A stretch of 44,618 nt of DNA from Accumulibacter sp. (GTDB taxonomy: Bacteria > Pseudomonadota > Gammaproteobacteria > Burkholderiales > Rhodocyclaceae), in contig JAITNL010000126.1 in the NCBI GenBank assembly GCA_031290495.1, positions 1 to 44,618 on the forward strand. Direction: 5' to 3'. The notes under the pieces are model-generated. The model was not told the DNA's origin. It saw only the letters and a program-made list of their open reading frames with translations, and ran no database searches. A program made the position numbers and the translations under genes. Positions within the stretch are counted from its first letter, which is position 1; every line of letters begins with the position of its first letter. Below, in pieces: positions 18,901 through 24,795 of this stretch.

Positions 18901-19789
18901 CGGCTATCTCAACCGCGCCTTGGCCGACCAGGAATACTCCGCCGTCACCGGCGCCTGCCTGCTGATCCGCCGCTCGCTCTTTGCACAAATCGGCGGACTC
19001 GACGAACAGAACTTCATGGTCAGTTTCAACGATGTCGATCTGTGCCTGAAAGTGCGACAGCTTGGCTACCGTATCCTCTGGACGCCGTTCGCCACCTTGC
19101 TGCATCACTGTTCTGCAACGCAATTCGAAGGCGATAGCGACGCCGCGAAAATCGCCGCGTTTCAGCGTGAAGCCGACGCTTTTTATCAGCGCTGGAGCGG
19201 CGCGCTGGACAACGATCCGGCATGGAACCCGAACTTGAGCCTGACCGCGACGAATCCGACCGTCGATGATGAACTCGCCGTGCCGTGGCGGCGCGAGTTC
19301 CACGACCGGCCACGCATCGCGGTCATGCCGATGACCAGCGCCGCCGCCGCCGAATCCCGTTGCATCGTGGCCCTGCGCGCCTTGCGCGCGGCAGGTAAAG
19401 TCCATTACGCCGTCTGCGAACGTATGCCAACGTCCGTCGAATTGGCGCGGATGGCGCCGGACGTGCTGCTTACACGCGCGCCGCCCGACGACGCGCTCTG
19501 CCAGGCGTTGCTGCGTTACCAGCGCTTCAATCCAGGCATCCTGCGTGTTTATTTGCTGGACGAGCTGAGTCACTCGCCGGAACAAATCGCGTCCGGCCTT
19601 GCCGCCAGCCATCGTCTGATCGTCAGCACCGAAGCGCAGGCCGAAGCCTGGCGACCGCTGATCGATGACATCCGTCTCGCGCCGAACGCCGAACCCGACG
19701 CGCTTGCTCCCGCGTCGCCTGTCTGTCGGCAGACAGGCGATGGAGGCGCCGCGGCGCTCGATTTATGGCTCAAGGCGCTGCTGCCTTGA
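15974..19789 (+). CDS. SAM methyltransferase / family 2 glycosyltransferase fusion protein
   Basis: A 1271-aa cytoplasmic protein, probably acting on surface polysaccharide. Residues about 75-230 are a class I methyltransferase (LEIGAGCGAITRYLGE near residue 91, VLEYAGLF). A middle part (about 390-600) contains a kinase-like or phosphotransferase-like region that I cannot name. From about residue 820 a GT-A family 2 domain follows: VSIIVPTRNRPELL, VDNGSDDP, the LLLNNDTE acidic motif, and GACLLIRRSLF. The ATG at 15974 was chosen for the GGGG upstream. The last 20 codons include a 22-bp perfect palindrome. Codon composition changes, with an AT-richer first half, which suggests a joined origin. 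Confidence 0.85.
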   Translation: MTERVSLERHGYVWHEKQQVWIRPDFTGIAYSDGDETEQRLAGIIGQVQDVSVLSEEWRRYCTNWPLTYHLSEKRANILRPFEENLHGDILEIGAGCGAITRYLGECGGNVLALEGSFRRAAMARSRTRDLQNVTVVCEKFDRFRIDRQFDVVTLIGVLEYAGLFTQGENPVQNMLACVRSLVKPDGWLIIAIENQLGLKYFAGAPEDHLGRAMYGIEGRYRSGQPQTFGRPVLRNLLTEAGFASVDFLAPFPDYKLPVSIVTENGASAKDFDAAAFAVQSVRLDPQLPASLSFAPELVWPTLAQNGLLLDLSNSFLVVAGKNNTSILDSSSLAWHFTTSRKKSFCKAAHFQRMKAGDIEVHYRRLDPEPYVPLDNERLEFILPEKDRYVYGRLLSEEFIHIVSRNDDWSMDDIVVFLKKYIDILCQTGDSSQQIVRIDGADSELPGSFLDFIPRNIVVTGDGQYFIIDKEWKYNGILSAGFLLFRALMYSTQLTPRLFENPVNFICSVFAALGWPTTANTIQRYYRLEMAILAEAAGAPCSWQDCDRYKRWQNARALDDLDARIFQEHVSALWKKRLLFEFCFVLKPETEALLADSIDAIQEQYYDGWRLSIFARTPAPEEAFTREGNPVRWRQIPEHIAPEDFIDEHLLQTPAHWVGFFECGTRFAPQLLLLLSDYLAIHPEWRAIYTDEDTVDANGERQSPAFKPDFNLELLRSADYIGSLFADRNTLLAAGGYSIIPDAANFDGALRLADAGGDSAIGHIPDVLIHVPPTVSARAAEGGAVQALREHLVRRGIAGEVSQGLAEGVTRRVVYQHSGTPLVSIIVPTRNRPELLQPCVESLLQQTRYPHWELLLVDNGSDDPAVLAYYDTLRARHAERIRVLRFDAPFNFSAMNNRAAREARGDYLLLLNNDTECIHDDWLDAMMAHARRPDVGIVGARLLFPGSLKVQHAGVVLGLTGTAGHVFIESLSHDEPGYLNRALADQEYSAVTGACLLIRRSLFAQIGGLDEQNFMVSFNDVDLCLKVRQLGYRILWTPFATLLHHCSATQFEGDSDAAKIAAFQREADAFYQRWSGALDNDPAWNPNLSLTATNPTVDDELAVPWRREFHDRPRIAVMPMTSAAAAESRCIVALRALRAAGKVHYAVCERMPTSVELARMAPDVLLTRAPPDDALCQALLRYQRFNPGILRVYLLDELSHSPEQIASGLAASHRLIVSTEAQAEAWRPLIDDIRLAPNAEPDALAPASPVCRQTGDGGAAALDLWLKALLP
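19717..19738. repeat. palindrome inside the glycosyltransferase 3' end
   Basis: GCCTGTCTG, loop TCGG, CAGACAGGC: 9-bp perfect arms. In the reading frame it adds the peptide PVCRQTGD near the C-terminus, which looks like an inserted small palindrome rather than native sequence. Confidence 0.6.
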
Positions 19790-20193
19790 ATCGGCTTTCG
19801 TCTGTGCAGCGGCGCTCTGTCGGTGGAACTTCTTTGACCGCGCGGTCGCCGTGAATCGAGGTCACGGAACCACTGTGTCCGCTTTTCAGCGCCATCGAAA
19901 GCGGCGGCAAGCCGTCGCGCTTCATCAAATCCTGACGTTTTTTGTCCGCGGACTAACAAAAATTGTCAGTTTTTCAATACATTCCCGCCTTTATCTTCGG
20001 AAAACCCCCAAAAACCGGCTTTGGGGCCGACGCAATCCGAAAACAACACGATGGAATCCGAAGATAAACCTGCTGGCACGACGATTGCTTACATCCGCTC
20101 CGGACACACGGTGTGTTTGAAATTTCTCGATTCATCCGCTGTACCTTCACTCTTCACCCTTTGCTTTTCGCTGTAATCACCAGGAGACTCACC
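19790..20193 (+). promoter_or_regulatory. pilin upstream regulatory region
   Basis: There is no gene in these 404 bases. They contain a 12-bp inverted repeat TTTATCTTCGGA (19990-20001) and its complement (20057-20068), with an inner CCCCAAA/TTTGGGG hairpin (20007-20027). The right arm ends five bases before the sigma-54 -24 element. TTTTTTGTC and AATTGTCAG near 19940-19975 resemble TGTC-type activator sites described for PilR. That resemblance is loose. Confidence 0.5.
20074..20089 (+). promoter_or_regulatory. sigma-54 promoter of pilA
   Basis: TGGCACGACGATTGCT matches the -24/-12 consensus TGGCAC-N5-TTGCW exactly. It lies about 105 bases upstream of the pilin start codon. Major pilin genes are driven by sigma-54 and PilR in pseudomonads and relatives, so this fits. 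Confidence 0.9.
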
Positions 20194-20610
20194 ATGAAAC
20201 GCACTCAACAAGGCTTTACCCTTATCGAACTCATGATCGTCGTGGCGATCATCGGTATTCTGGCTGCCGTCGCGCTGCCCGCGTATCAGGATTACACCAA
20301 GCGCGCCCACGTGTCGGAAGGCTTGACCCTGGCCTCGGCCGCAAAATTGGGGGTGACCGATTTCTATGCCGTCAATGGCGCTTGGCCGGCAGCTAACGCA
20401 AGCGCCGGGCTTGCTGATGGAGCCAGCATCGTAGGCAACGCGGTTACGTCAGTTGAAATCGATGCTGGCAAAATCACGATTACGTACAACGCGAAAGTTA
20501 CCAGCGGTCAGACCTTGATACTTTCCCCGACAGACGAGACTGGGAGCATCAAGTGGAAGTGTACAGAAGGTTCCGTTGAAAGCAGGTGGCGTCCCGCGAC
20601 CTGCCGCTAA
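20194..20610 (+). CDS. pilA: type IV pilin, major subunit
   Basis: A 138-aa prepilin. The short leader MKRTQQG is cut by PilD before [18 protein letters not shown], which forms the N-terminal helix with Glu5 intact. The C-terminal part has two cysteines (KWKCTEG and PATC) forming the D-region disulfide loop. CAGGAGA precedes the ATG. It has its own sigma-54 promoter (20074) and terminator (20631), so it is a monocistronic unit and the likely expressed pilin. It polymerises into the type IV pilus used for twitching, adhesion or DNA uptake. Confidence 0.93.
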   Translation: MKRTQQGFTLIELMIVVAIIGILAAVALPAYQDYTKRAHVSEGLTLASAAKLGVTDFYAVNGAWPAANASAGLADGASIVGNAVTSVEIDAGKITITYNAKVTSGQTLILSPTDETGSIKWKCTEGSVESRWRPATCR

Positions 20611-20630
20611 TCGGCTTCTCGTCCATAACG

Positions 20631-20655
20631 AAACGCCCACTCCGGTGGGCGTTTT
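20631..20655 (+). terminator. pilA terminator
   Basis: Perfect hairpin AAACGCCCAC, loop TCCG, GTGGGCGTTT followed by TC, 20 bases after the pilA stop. Confidence 0.85.
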
Positions 20656-20748
20656 CAGTTTCAGGGTTTGACTCTCCCTTTCGTCCGCCCTCTCTCGCCG
20701 CCCTTTTTCGCCAACGGGCGAAAGGAGATTTTTCAGGCAAGCATACCA

Positions 20749-21174
20749 ATGAAACGCTTCCCACACGGCTTTACCCTGCTCGAACTGATGATCGTCGTGG
20801 CGATTATCGGTATTCTTGCCGCCATCGCGCTGCCCGCGTATCAGGATTACGCCCGGCGCGCCCATGTGTCCGAAGGGCTGGCGCTGGCCACGGGCGCCAA
20901 ATCGGCGGTGTTTGAATTTTACGGCGGCAAAAACCGTCTGCCCGACAACAACGCCAGCGCCGGACTGGCACAGGCCGCCAGCATCGCCGGCCACGCGGTC
21001 GACAGCGTCGAGATCAAGGCCAACGGCGTCATCGAAATCACGTACAACCGGAAAGTCGACAACCAAACGCTGGAACTCGTCCCGACAAGCCGCGCCGGCA
21101 GCCTCATCTGGACCTGCGGCGGCGGTTCGCTAGCCACCAGATACCGCCCGCCAAATTGCCGCGGCGGCGGGTAG
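20749..21174 (+). CDS. type IV pilin, second subunit
   Basis: A 141-aa prepilin closely related to the upstream pilin in the N-terminal helix (MKRFPHG then [18 protein letters not shown]) but different in the C-terminal half. Two cysteines (WTCGGG and PPNC) bracket the D-loop, and the protein ends in RGGG. AAAGGAG lies further upstream than ideal, and no sigma-54 site is visible between the two genes, so expression is uncertain. Its 3' end is the template for two stand-alone copies at 21529-21635 and 22507-22586. Confidence 0.88.
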   Translation: MKRFPHGFTLLELMIVVAIIGILAAIALPAYQDYARRAHVSEGLALATGAKSAVFEFYGGKNRLPDNNASAGLAQAASIAGHAVDSVEIKANGVIEITYNRKVDNQTLELVPTSRAGSLIWTCGGGSLATRYRPPNCRGGG

Positions 21175-21239
21175 GTTTGAGCAGTTTTCCTGAAATTCGA
21201 TTAAATTTTGAGCAAAACAGACAGAAGACGCGGATTGGA

Positions 21240-21265
21240 ACCGCCCCGCCTTGCGGCAGGGCGGC
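21240..21265 (-). terminator. hairpin after the 37-aa ORF
   Basis: Inverted repeat of about 10 bp, CCGCCCTGCC / GGCGGGGCGG on the minus strand with a GCAA loop, 15 bases after the stop of the small ORF. There is no T-run. Confidence 0.35.
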
Positions 21266-21278
21266 GGGTACTGCTCGA

Positions 21279-21392
21279 CTACCAGACCGGTGTATTGCAC
21301 ATCGCAAGAATTGCCGCTATGATCAACATAACGGCGTATCGAACGATGCGCCGCAGCCGACTGGGTTTGTTGCCGTGGAAAGTTGCTCCCAT
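21279..21392 (-). CDS. possible 37-aa membrane peptide
   Basis: Short ORF starting MGATFHGNKPSRLRR, then a hydrophobic stretch (YAVMLIIAAILAM) and ending NTPVW. A very strong ribosome binding site, AAAGGAGG, lies 7 bases before the ATG on the minus strand. The basic N-terminus plus one membrane span is typical of small membrane peptides, including some type I toxins. Nothing proves translation, and no homologue is known to me. Confidence 0.4.
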   Translation of the reverse strand: MGATFHGNKPSRLRRIVRYAVMLIIAAILAMCNTPVW

Positions 21393-21431
21393 CGGTTTTT
21401 CCTCCTTTCCCCCTTTCGGGTTGGATTAGAG

Positions 21432-21467
21432 GACGACAAAAGCCCCGCTCCACGGGGCTTTTTCGTC
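21432..21467. terminator. bidirectional terminator-like hairpin
   Basis: GACGACAAAAGCCCCG, loop CTCCA, CGGGGCTTTTTCGTC. The long stem is flanked by A and T runs, so it could stop transcription from either side. It marks the end of the unit that follows the second pilin. Confidence 0.75.
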
Positions 21468-21528
21468 GCCCCCGCCAAACATTCTACTCGCATCATCCGT
21501 TTTTCACGGGTTCGGTTCGGCGGGTGGT

Positions 21529-21635
21529 TTGGAACTCGTTCTGACAAGCCGCGCCGGCAGTCTCATCTGGAGTCGCGGCGGCGGTTCGCTCGCCACCAGA
21601 TACCGTCCGCCAAATTGCCGCGGCGGCGGGTAGGA
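21529..21635 (+). pseudogene. stand-alone pilin 3' cassette B
   Basis: About 106 bases match the 3' end of the second pilin gene (21070-21175) with about eight differences, ending at the same stop and RGGG codons. No start codon or N-terminal helix is present. The first D-loop cysteine codon is changed (W-S-R instead of W-T-C). It resembles silent pilin cassettes or a recombination scar. Confidence 0.75.
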
Positions 21636-21753
21636 CGCCGGCGATTGCCTGAACAGCGAAACGCGAGAGGCTTTATAACAGTTTGACAAAACATGTAAAT
21701 ATCCATTGGCTTTGCCGTGGATATTACATTTCAGGATTGTTATAAAAGTTAAA

Positions 21754-22122
21754 TTAAAGCGCTATACGGTTTGCAAAGTCAGCGGCGTAATCCGACATCC
21801 ATAACGCGGGGAGGCGCTTCACGCGGCCACGGGCGACGCCAGCGCGTGAATGCGGGCGATGGCCGGCCCATTTGGCTCCCATCGCCGTTTCAAGGTCGTA
21901 ATTGGCTTGGAGCGCCAGCCAGAAACCGGGACTGTTTCCGAAAGCCCGTGCCAGCCTCAAGGCGGTATCCGCCGTGATGCCGCGCTTGCCCGCGCAGATT
22001 TCGCCAATGCGCGGCTGGGATACGCCAATGGTTTTGGCGAGCCGATATTGACTGATGCCCAGCGGGACAAGAAATTCTTCGTGCAATACTTCGCCTGTGT
22101 GGGTGTTTGGTAGTCGTTGCAT
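21754..22122 (-). CDS. higA: HigA-family antitoxin (XRE, addiction module)
   Basis: A 122-aa DNA-binding antitoxin. It opens with the family signature THTGEVLHEEFLVPLGISQYRLAKTIGV and contains a helix-turn-helix (SQPRIGEICAGKRGITADTALRLARAFG). It neutralises the HigB toxin encoded directly upstream and represses the operon. The ATG at 22122 has GGAG 6 bases before it and follows the higB stop (22134) by a few bases. The C-terminal extension rich in Arg/His (about residues 85-105) is longer than in classic HigA. Confidence 0.9.
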   Translation of the reverse strand: MQRLPNTHTGEVLHEEFLVPLGISQYRLAKTIGVSQPRIGEICAGKRGITADTALRLARAFGNSPGFWLALQANYDLETAMGAKWAGHRPHSRAGVARGRVKRLPALWMSDYAADFANRIAL

Positions 22123-22133
22123 GGTTTTCTCCA

Positions 22134-22415
22134 TCAGTGATAGTCACAAATCTCGACGTTCAAGGCGTAACGGTCTTCCCATTCGAAGCATACGCGCCAC
22201 TGGTCGTTGACGCGGACGCTCCATTGTCCGGTCCTGCCCCCGGTCAGCGCCTCCAGCCGGCTGTCCGGGGGAACGCGCAAGTCGTTGAGGCATTGAGCGG
22301 CATCGATCATCCGCAGCTTGCGGCGGGCAATCGCTTGAATCTGGCTGGGCAGACGGCTGGAAAATCGGCCTTTCCGGATCAAACTGGCGGCGTTGGTTTT
22401 GAACGACAAAATCAT
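22134..22415 (-). CDS. higB: HigB-type toxin (RelE superfamily mRNA interferase)
   Basis: A 93-aa toxin predicted to cleave mRNA on the ribosome. It contains LRVPPDSRLEALTGGRTGQWSVRVNDQWRVCFEWED, the usual core of host-inhibition HigB proteins, and ends VEICDYH. It precedes higA, the characteristic toxin-first order. A broken near-identical copy lies at 23397-23688. The segment 22163-22465 is repeat R1. Confidence 0.92.
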   Translation of the reverse strand: MILSFKTNAASLIRKGRFSSRLPSQIQAIARRKLRMIDAAQCLNDLRVPPDSRLEALTGGRTGQWSVRVNDQWRVCFEWEDRYALNVEICDYH

Positions 22416-22465
22416 GCTTGGACAGCATCGGCAAGCGTTAGTAACGTCAAACGGTTTTAACCTGG
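22163..22465. repeat. direct repeat R1 (higB copy)
   Basis: About 300 bp covering most of higB and its 5' flank. It is repeated in the same orientation at 23397-23688 with few changes and one 11-base deletion. The two copies flank a 931-bp interval. Confidence 0.85.
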
Positions 22466-22506
22466 AAACCTCCGTTGGACGTGCCCCCGTAATGCTGTCC
22501 CGGAGC

Positions 22507-22586
22507 GGTCAGCCTCACCTGGACCTGCGACGGCGGTTCGCTCGCCGCTAAATACCGCCCGCCGAATTGCCACGGCGGCGGGTAGG
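22507..22586 (+). pseudogene. stand-alone pilin 3' cassette C
   Basis: About 80 bases match the end of the second pilin gene, encoding WTCDGGSLAAKYRPPNC and HGGG plus stop. Both D-loop cysteines are retained. There is no start or N-terminal helix. It lies between R1 and the two unknown genes. Confidence 0.7.
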
Positions 22587-22659
22587 AAAGACAGGAGCGT
22601 CTCGTTTGATTTCGTTTGGGATCGTTGCTATCTTTCAAATACACACCCAGGAGTATTTC

Positions 22660-22887
22660 ATGTCACAACTGACCAACGAGCAAACATCCTACATTATTCA
22701 TGCCTCTCTCGAAGCTGCCGCGCGTGGCGACGCCGCAGAGGAAAGCCGTCTGATCCGTCTGCTGCCGCTGGCGCCTCATCTGGCGAAAGTGGCCAAGGAA
22801 ATGTGGGGCAAGGAGTATCTCTTGCAGGAAGGCTATGACCTTTCGGAAGCCGACGCGGCGTTTGGAGCAGACTGGCTTGATCGATAA
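22660..22887 (+). CDS. hypothetical protein, 75 aa
   Basis: Not recognised. It is a soluble, mostly helical acidic protein (starts MSQLTNEQTSYIIHASLEAA; ends in DAAFGADWLDR). CAGGAG lies 6 bases before the ATG, good evidence that it is translated. It overlaps the next gene by about 11 bases and so probably forms a two-gene unit with it, in the interval flanked by the R1 and R2 repeats. Confidence 0.65.
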   Translation: MSQLTNEQTSYIIHASLEAAARGDAAEESRLIRLLPLAPHLAKVAKEMWGKEYLLQEGYDLSEADAAFGADWLDR

Positions 22888-23404
22888 AAATCTGCTTGAC
22901 CAACTGAGTCAGGATTGGAAGGCTTACCATCAGCTTGAAATCAGCAAGGAACGTCAGGACATCGATACAAGTCTTGAAAATACGCTGACAATGTTGAAAT
23001 GTCTGGCCGACCCGATGGATATTTCATTGATTCTCGCAAGCGAAAAACTCTTGCTGAACCAGGAGCTTTCCCTTTACGCCAATTCCCTGGAAGAACGCAA
23101 CAGCGTCGAAACGGCATTGAGTCAGCTTGAAGAGGCTGAACAGGCGCTGCTCATCGTGCATATCCCGGAAGTCTATAAAAACGCGACCAGAACGTATCCG
23201 GCCAAACATAGGGAAAAAGGATTGCCGCTTGACGGATTCCGTGAATTTATCAAAAGCCATTCGGCCAGATTGACCAATCGCCTTGCCGGACGGCTGACCG
23301 TACCGGAGAAAGAAATTTTGCGTCAGCGCAAAATAAATCTGGGGTTGGTGAAATCAACTTATATCGCGTTGCAGCAAAAAACCCATCCCGAAGCCCAGGC
23401 GTAA
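22877..23404 (+). CDS. hypothetical protein, about 175 aa, possibly 3'-truncated
   Basis: Not recognised. It is a charged, helical protein (LDQLSQDWKAYHQLEISKER, ETALSQLEEAEQALL) without signal peptide or membrane span. The TTG at 22877 has GGAG 9 bases upstream and overlaps the 75-aa gene; an ATG at 22835 is an alternative. The final codons and stop (GCG TAA) lie inside direct repeat R2, which starts at 23397, so the native C-terminus may have been cut off when the repeat was placed here. Confidence 0.6.
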   Translation: MIDKNLLDQLSQDWKAYHQLEISKERQDIDTSLENTLTMLKCLADPMDISLILASEKLLLNQELSLYANSLEERNSVETALSQLEEAEQALLIVHIPEVYKNATRTYPAKHREKGLPLDGFREFIKSHSARLTNRLAGRLTVPEKEILRQRKINLGLVKSTYIALQQKTHPEAQA

Positions 23405-23688
23405 CGGTCTTCCCATTCGAAGCATACGCGCCACTGGTCGTTGACGCGGACGCTCCATTGTCCGGTCCTGCCCCCGGTCAGCGCCTCCAGCCGGTTGGCC
23501 GGGGGAACGCGCAAGTCGTTGAGGCATTGAGCGGCATCGATCATCCGCAGCTTGCGGCGGGCAATCGCTTGAATCTGGCTGGGCAGACGGCTGGAAAATC
23601 GACCTTCCCAGATCAAACGGACAGCGTTGGATTTGAACGACAAAATAGTATCGGCAAGCGTTAGTAACGTCAAACAGTTTTAACCTGG
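23397..23688. repeat. direct repeat R2 (broken higB copy)
   Basis: Second copy of R1. The minus-strand higB frame is nearly identical (RVPPANRLEALTGGRTGQWSVRVNDQW), but the start ATG is lost (ATG to ACT) and the last codons (VEICDYH) and all of higA are missing. A solitary, probably inactive toxin pseudogene. Confidence 0.85.
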
Positions 23689-23709
23689 TGACACGGAAAA
23701 GACTGGCAC

Positions 23710-23738
23710 TTTACAAGCCCCGGTTGCGTCCCTATAAT
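23710..23738 (+). promoter_or_regulatory. sigma-70 promoter of tRNA-Ala
   Basis: TTTACA (23710-23715), a 17-base spacer and TATAAT (23733-23738), 18 bases before the tRNA. Close to consensus. Confidence 0.8.
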
Positions 23739-23755
23739 GCGCTCTTTCCTTGACC

Positions 23756-23828
<73 letters not shown>

Positions 23829-23873
23829 CATTCAACTGGAATCATCCATAATCCTCAAGAATCATCCATTATC

Positions 23874-23908
23874 AAAAACCCGGACGCCGCGAGGCTTTCG
23901 GGTTTTTT
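23874..23908 (+). terminator. tRNA-Ala terminator
   Basis: AAAACCCG ... CGGGTTTTTT stem with T-run, 46 bases after the tRNA. Confidence 0.7.
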
Positions 23909-24422
23909 ATCGGCGATAGTCAAAAAACCGGTTGAATTTGCGAAACCCATCCTGCGCTCTCCCGCAGTGGGAAAAGGGAAAGCTGCCGCAAGGGGAGAGG
24001 AAAAATTCAGGGTATGCGCGCGTTTGGACAAGCCGCGCAGCGGCGTAATCTGGCTTATCAACGGTTTTCCCACCATTATTTTGACTATCGCCTTTTTATT
24101 GCGTCATCAGGAATCGTCTGGCATCATCCCGCGTTAAATTTTTGGCGGTATATTTGGCGGCAGTTTTTGGCCCGTAACGGTATGCGACGTGTAAAAAAAG
24201 GTATGGAGACGCCAACCAACAGGCTTACGGATGTCCGCCTTCGGCTGTACTGTTGGCGCCTTGGTCAAACGCGGGTGACGGCCTCGGTCGGCGTTAGCGC
24301 GCCTTCAGAAAGCAATGAAGTGTCATTTATGTTTTGAACGGAAGAAAGAATTGCATAAAAGCATGGCAAAGGGAAAGTACACTGCCCATTTCAATCACTT
24401 TAATCGGCATCCTTCAATCAAT
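23909..24422. other. gene-poor interval after tRNA-Ala
   Basis: About 500 bases with only short frames that have no clear ribosome binding site or recognisable product (for example 24014-24337). The interval is AT-richer than its surroundings and adjoins a tRNA, so a decayed insertion is possible, but no integrase is visible. Confidence 0.4.
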
Positions 24423-24779
24423 ATGCGCGAGATCGGACTGACCATTCTCCTTCTTTCCATAAGCAACGTGTTCATGGCGTTTGCCTGGTATTCCCACTTG
24501 AAGGATTTGAGTTCCAAACCATGGATCGTCGCGGTGATCGTCAGTTGGGGCATCGCTTTTTTTGAATATATTTTTCAAGTTCCCGCCAATCGCATCGGCT
24601 ATGGCGCGCTGTCGTTGGGACAGCTCAAAATTCTGCAAGAGGTTATTACTCTGTCAGTGTTCGTTCCCTTCGCCTTCTTCTACATGAAAGAGCCGCTCAA
24701 ACTTGACTATCTTTGGGCGGGACTTTGCATTCTTGGCGCCGTTTACTTCATTTTCCGCAGCAAATGGGGCGGCGCCTGA
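24423..24779 (+). CDS. DMT-like DUF486 family membrane protein
   Basis: A 118-aa protein with four hydrophobic segments (LTILLLSISNVFMAFAWYSHL, WIVAVIVSWGIAFFEYIFQVPANRIGY, QEVITLSVFVPFAFFYMKE, WAGLCILGAVYFIF) matching the DUF486 family, half-size relatives of drug/metabolite transporters. Substrate unknown. The ATG at 24423 gives the family length; in-frame starts at 24315 and 24363 would add non-conserved residues. It converges with the TolC-family gene. Confidence 0.8.
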   Translation: MREIGLTILLLSISNVFMAFAWYSHLKDLSSKPWIVAVIVSWGIAFFEYIFQVPANRIGYGALSLGQLKILQEVITLSVFVPFAFFYMKEPLKLDYLWAGLCILGAVYFIFRSKWGGA

Positions 24780-24795
24780 CGATTCACGCGCGGCG

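Noticed and set aside
17708-19612. Long antisense open frame opposite the glycosyltransferase gene
   Set aside because: It follows from the codon bias of the real GC-rich gene on the plus strand and has no recognisable domain. The same applies to long antisense frames opposite ilvB, ppiD, aroC and the EIIC/EAL gene.
24014-24337. Open frame of 107 aa after tRNA-Ala
   Set aside because: There is no ribosome binding site and no recognisable product. An integrase remnant was considered because of the tRNA, but no integrase motif is present.
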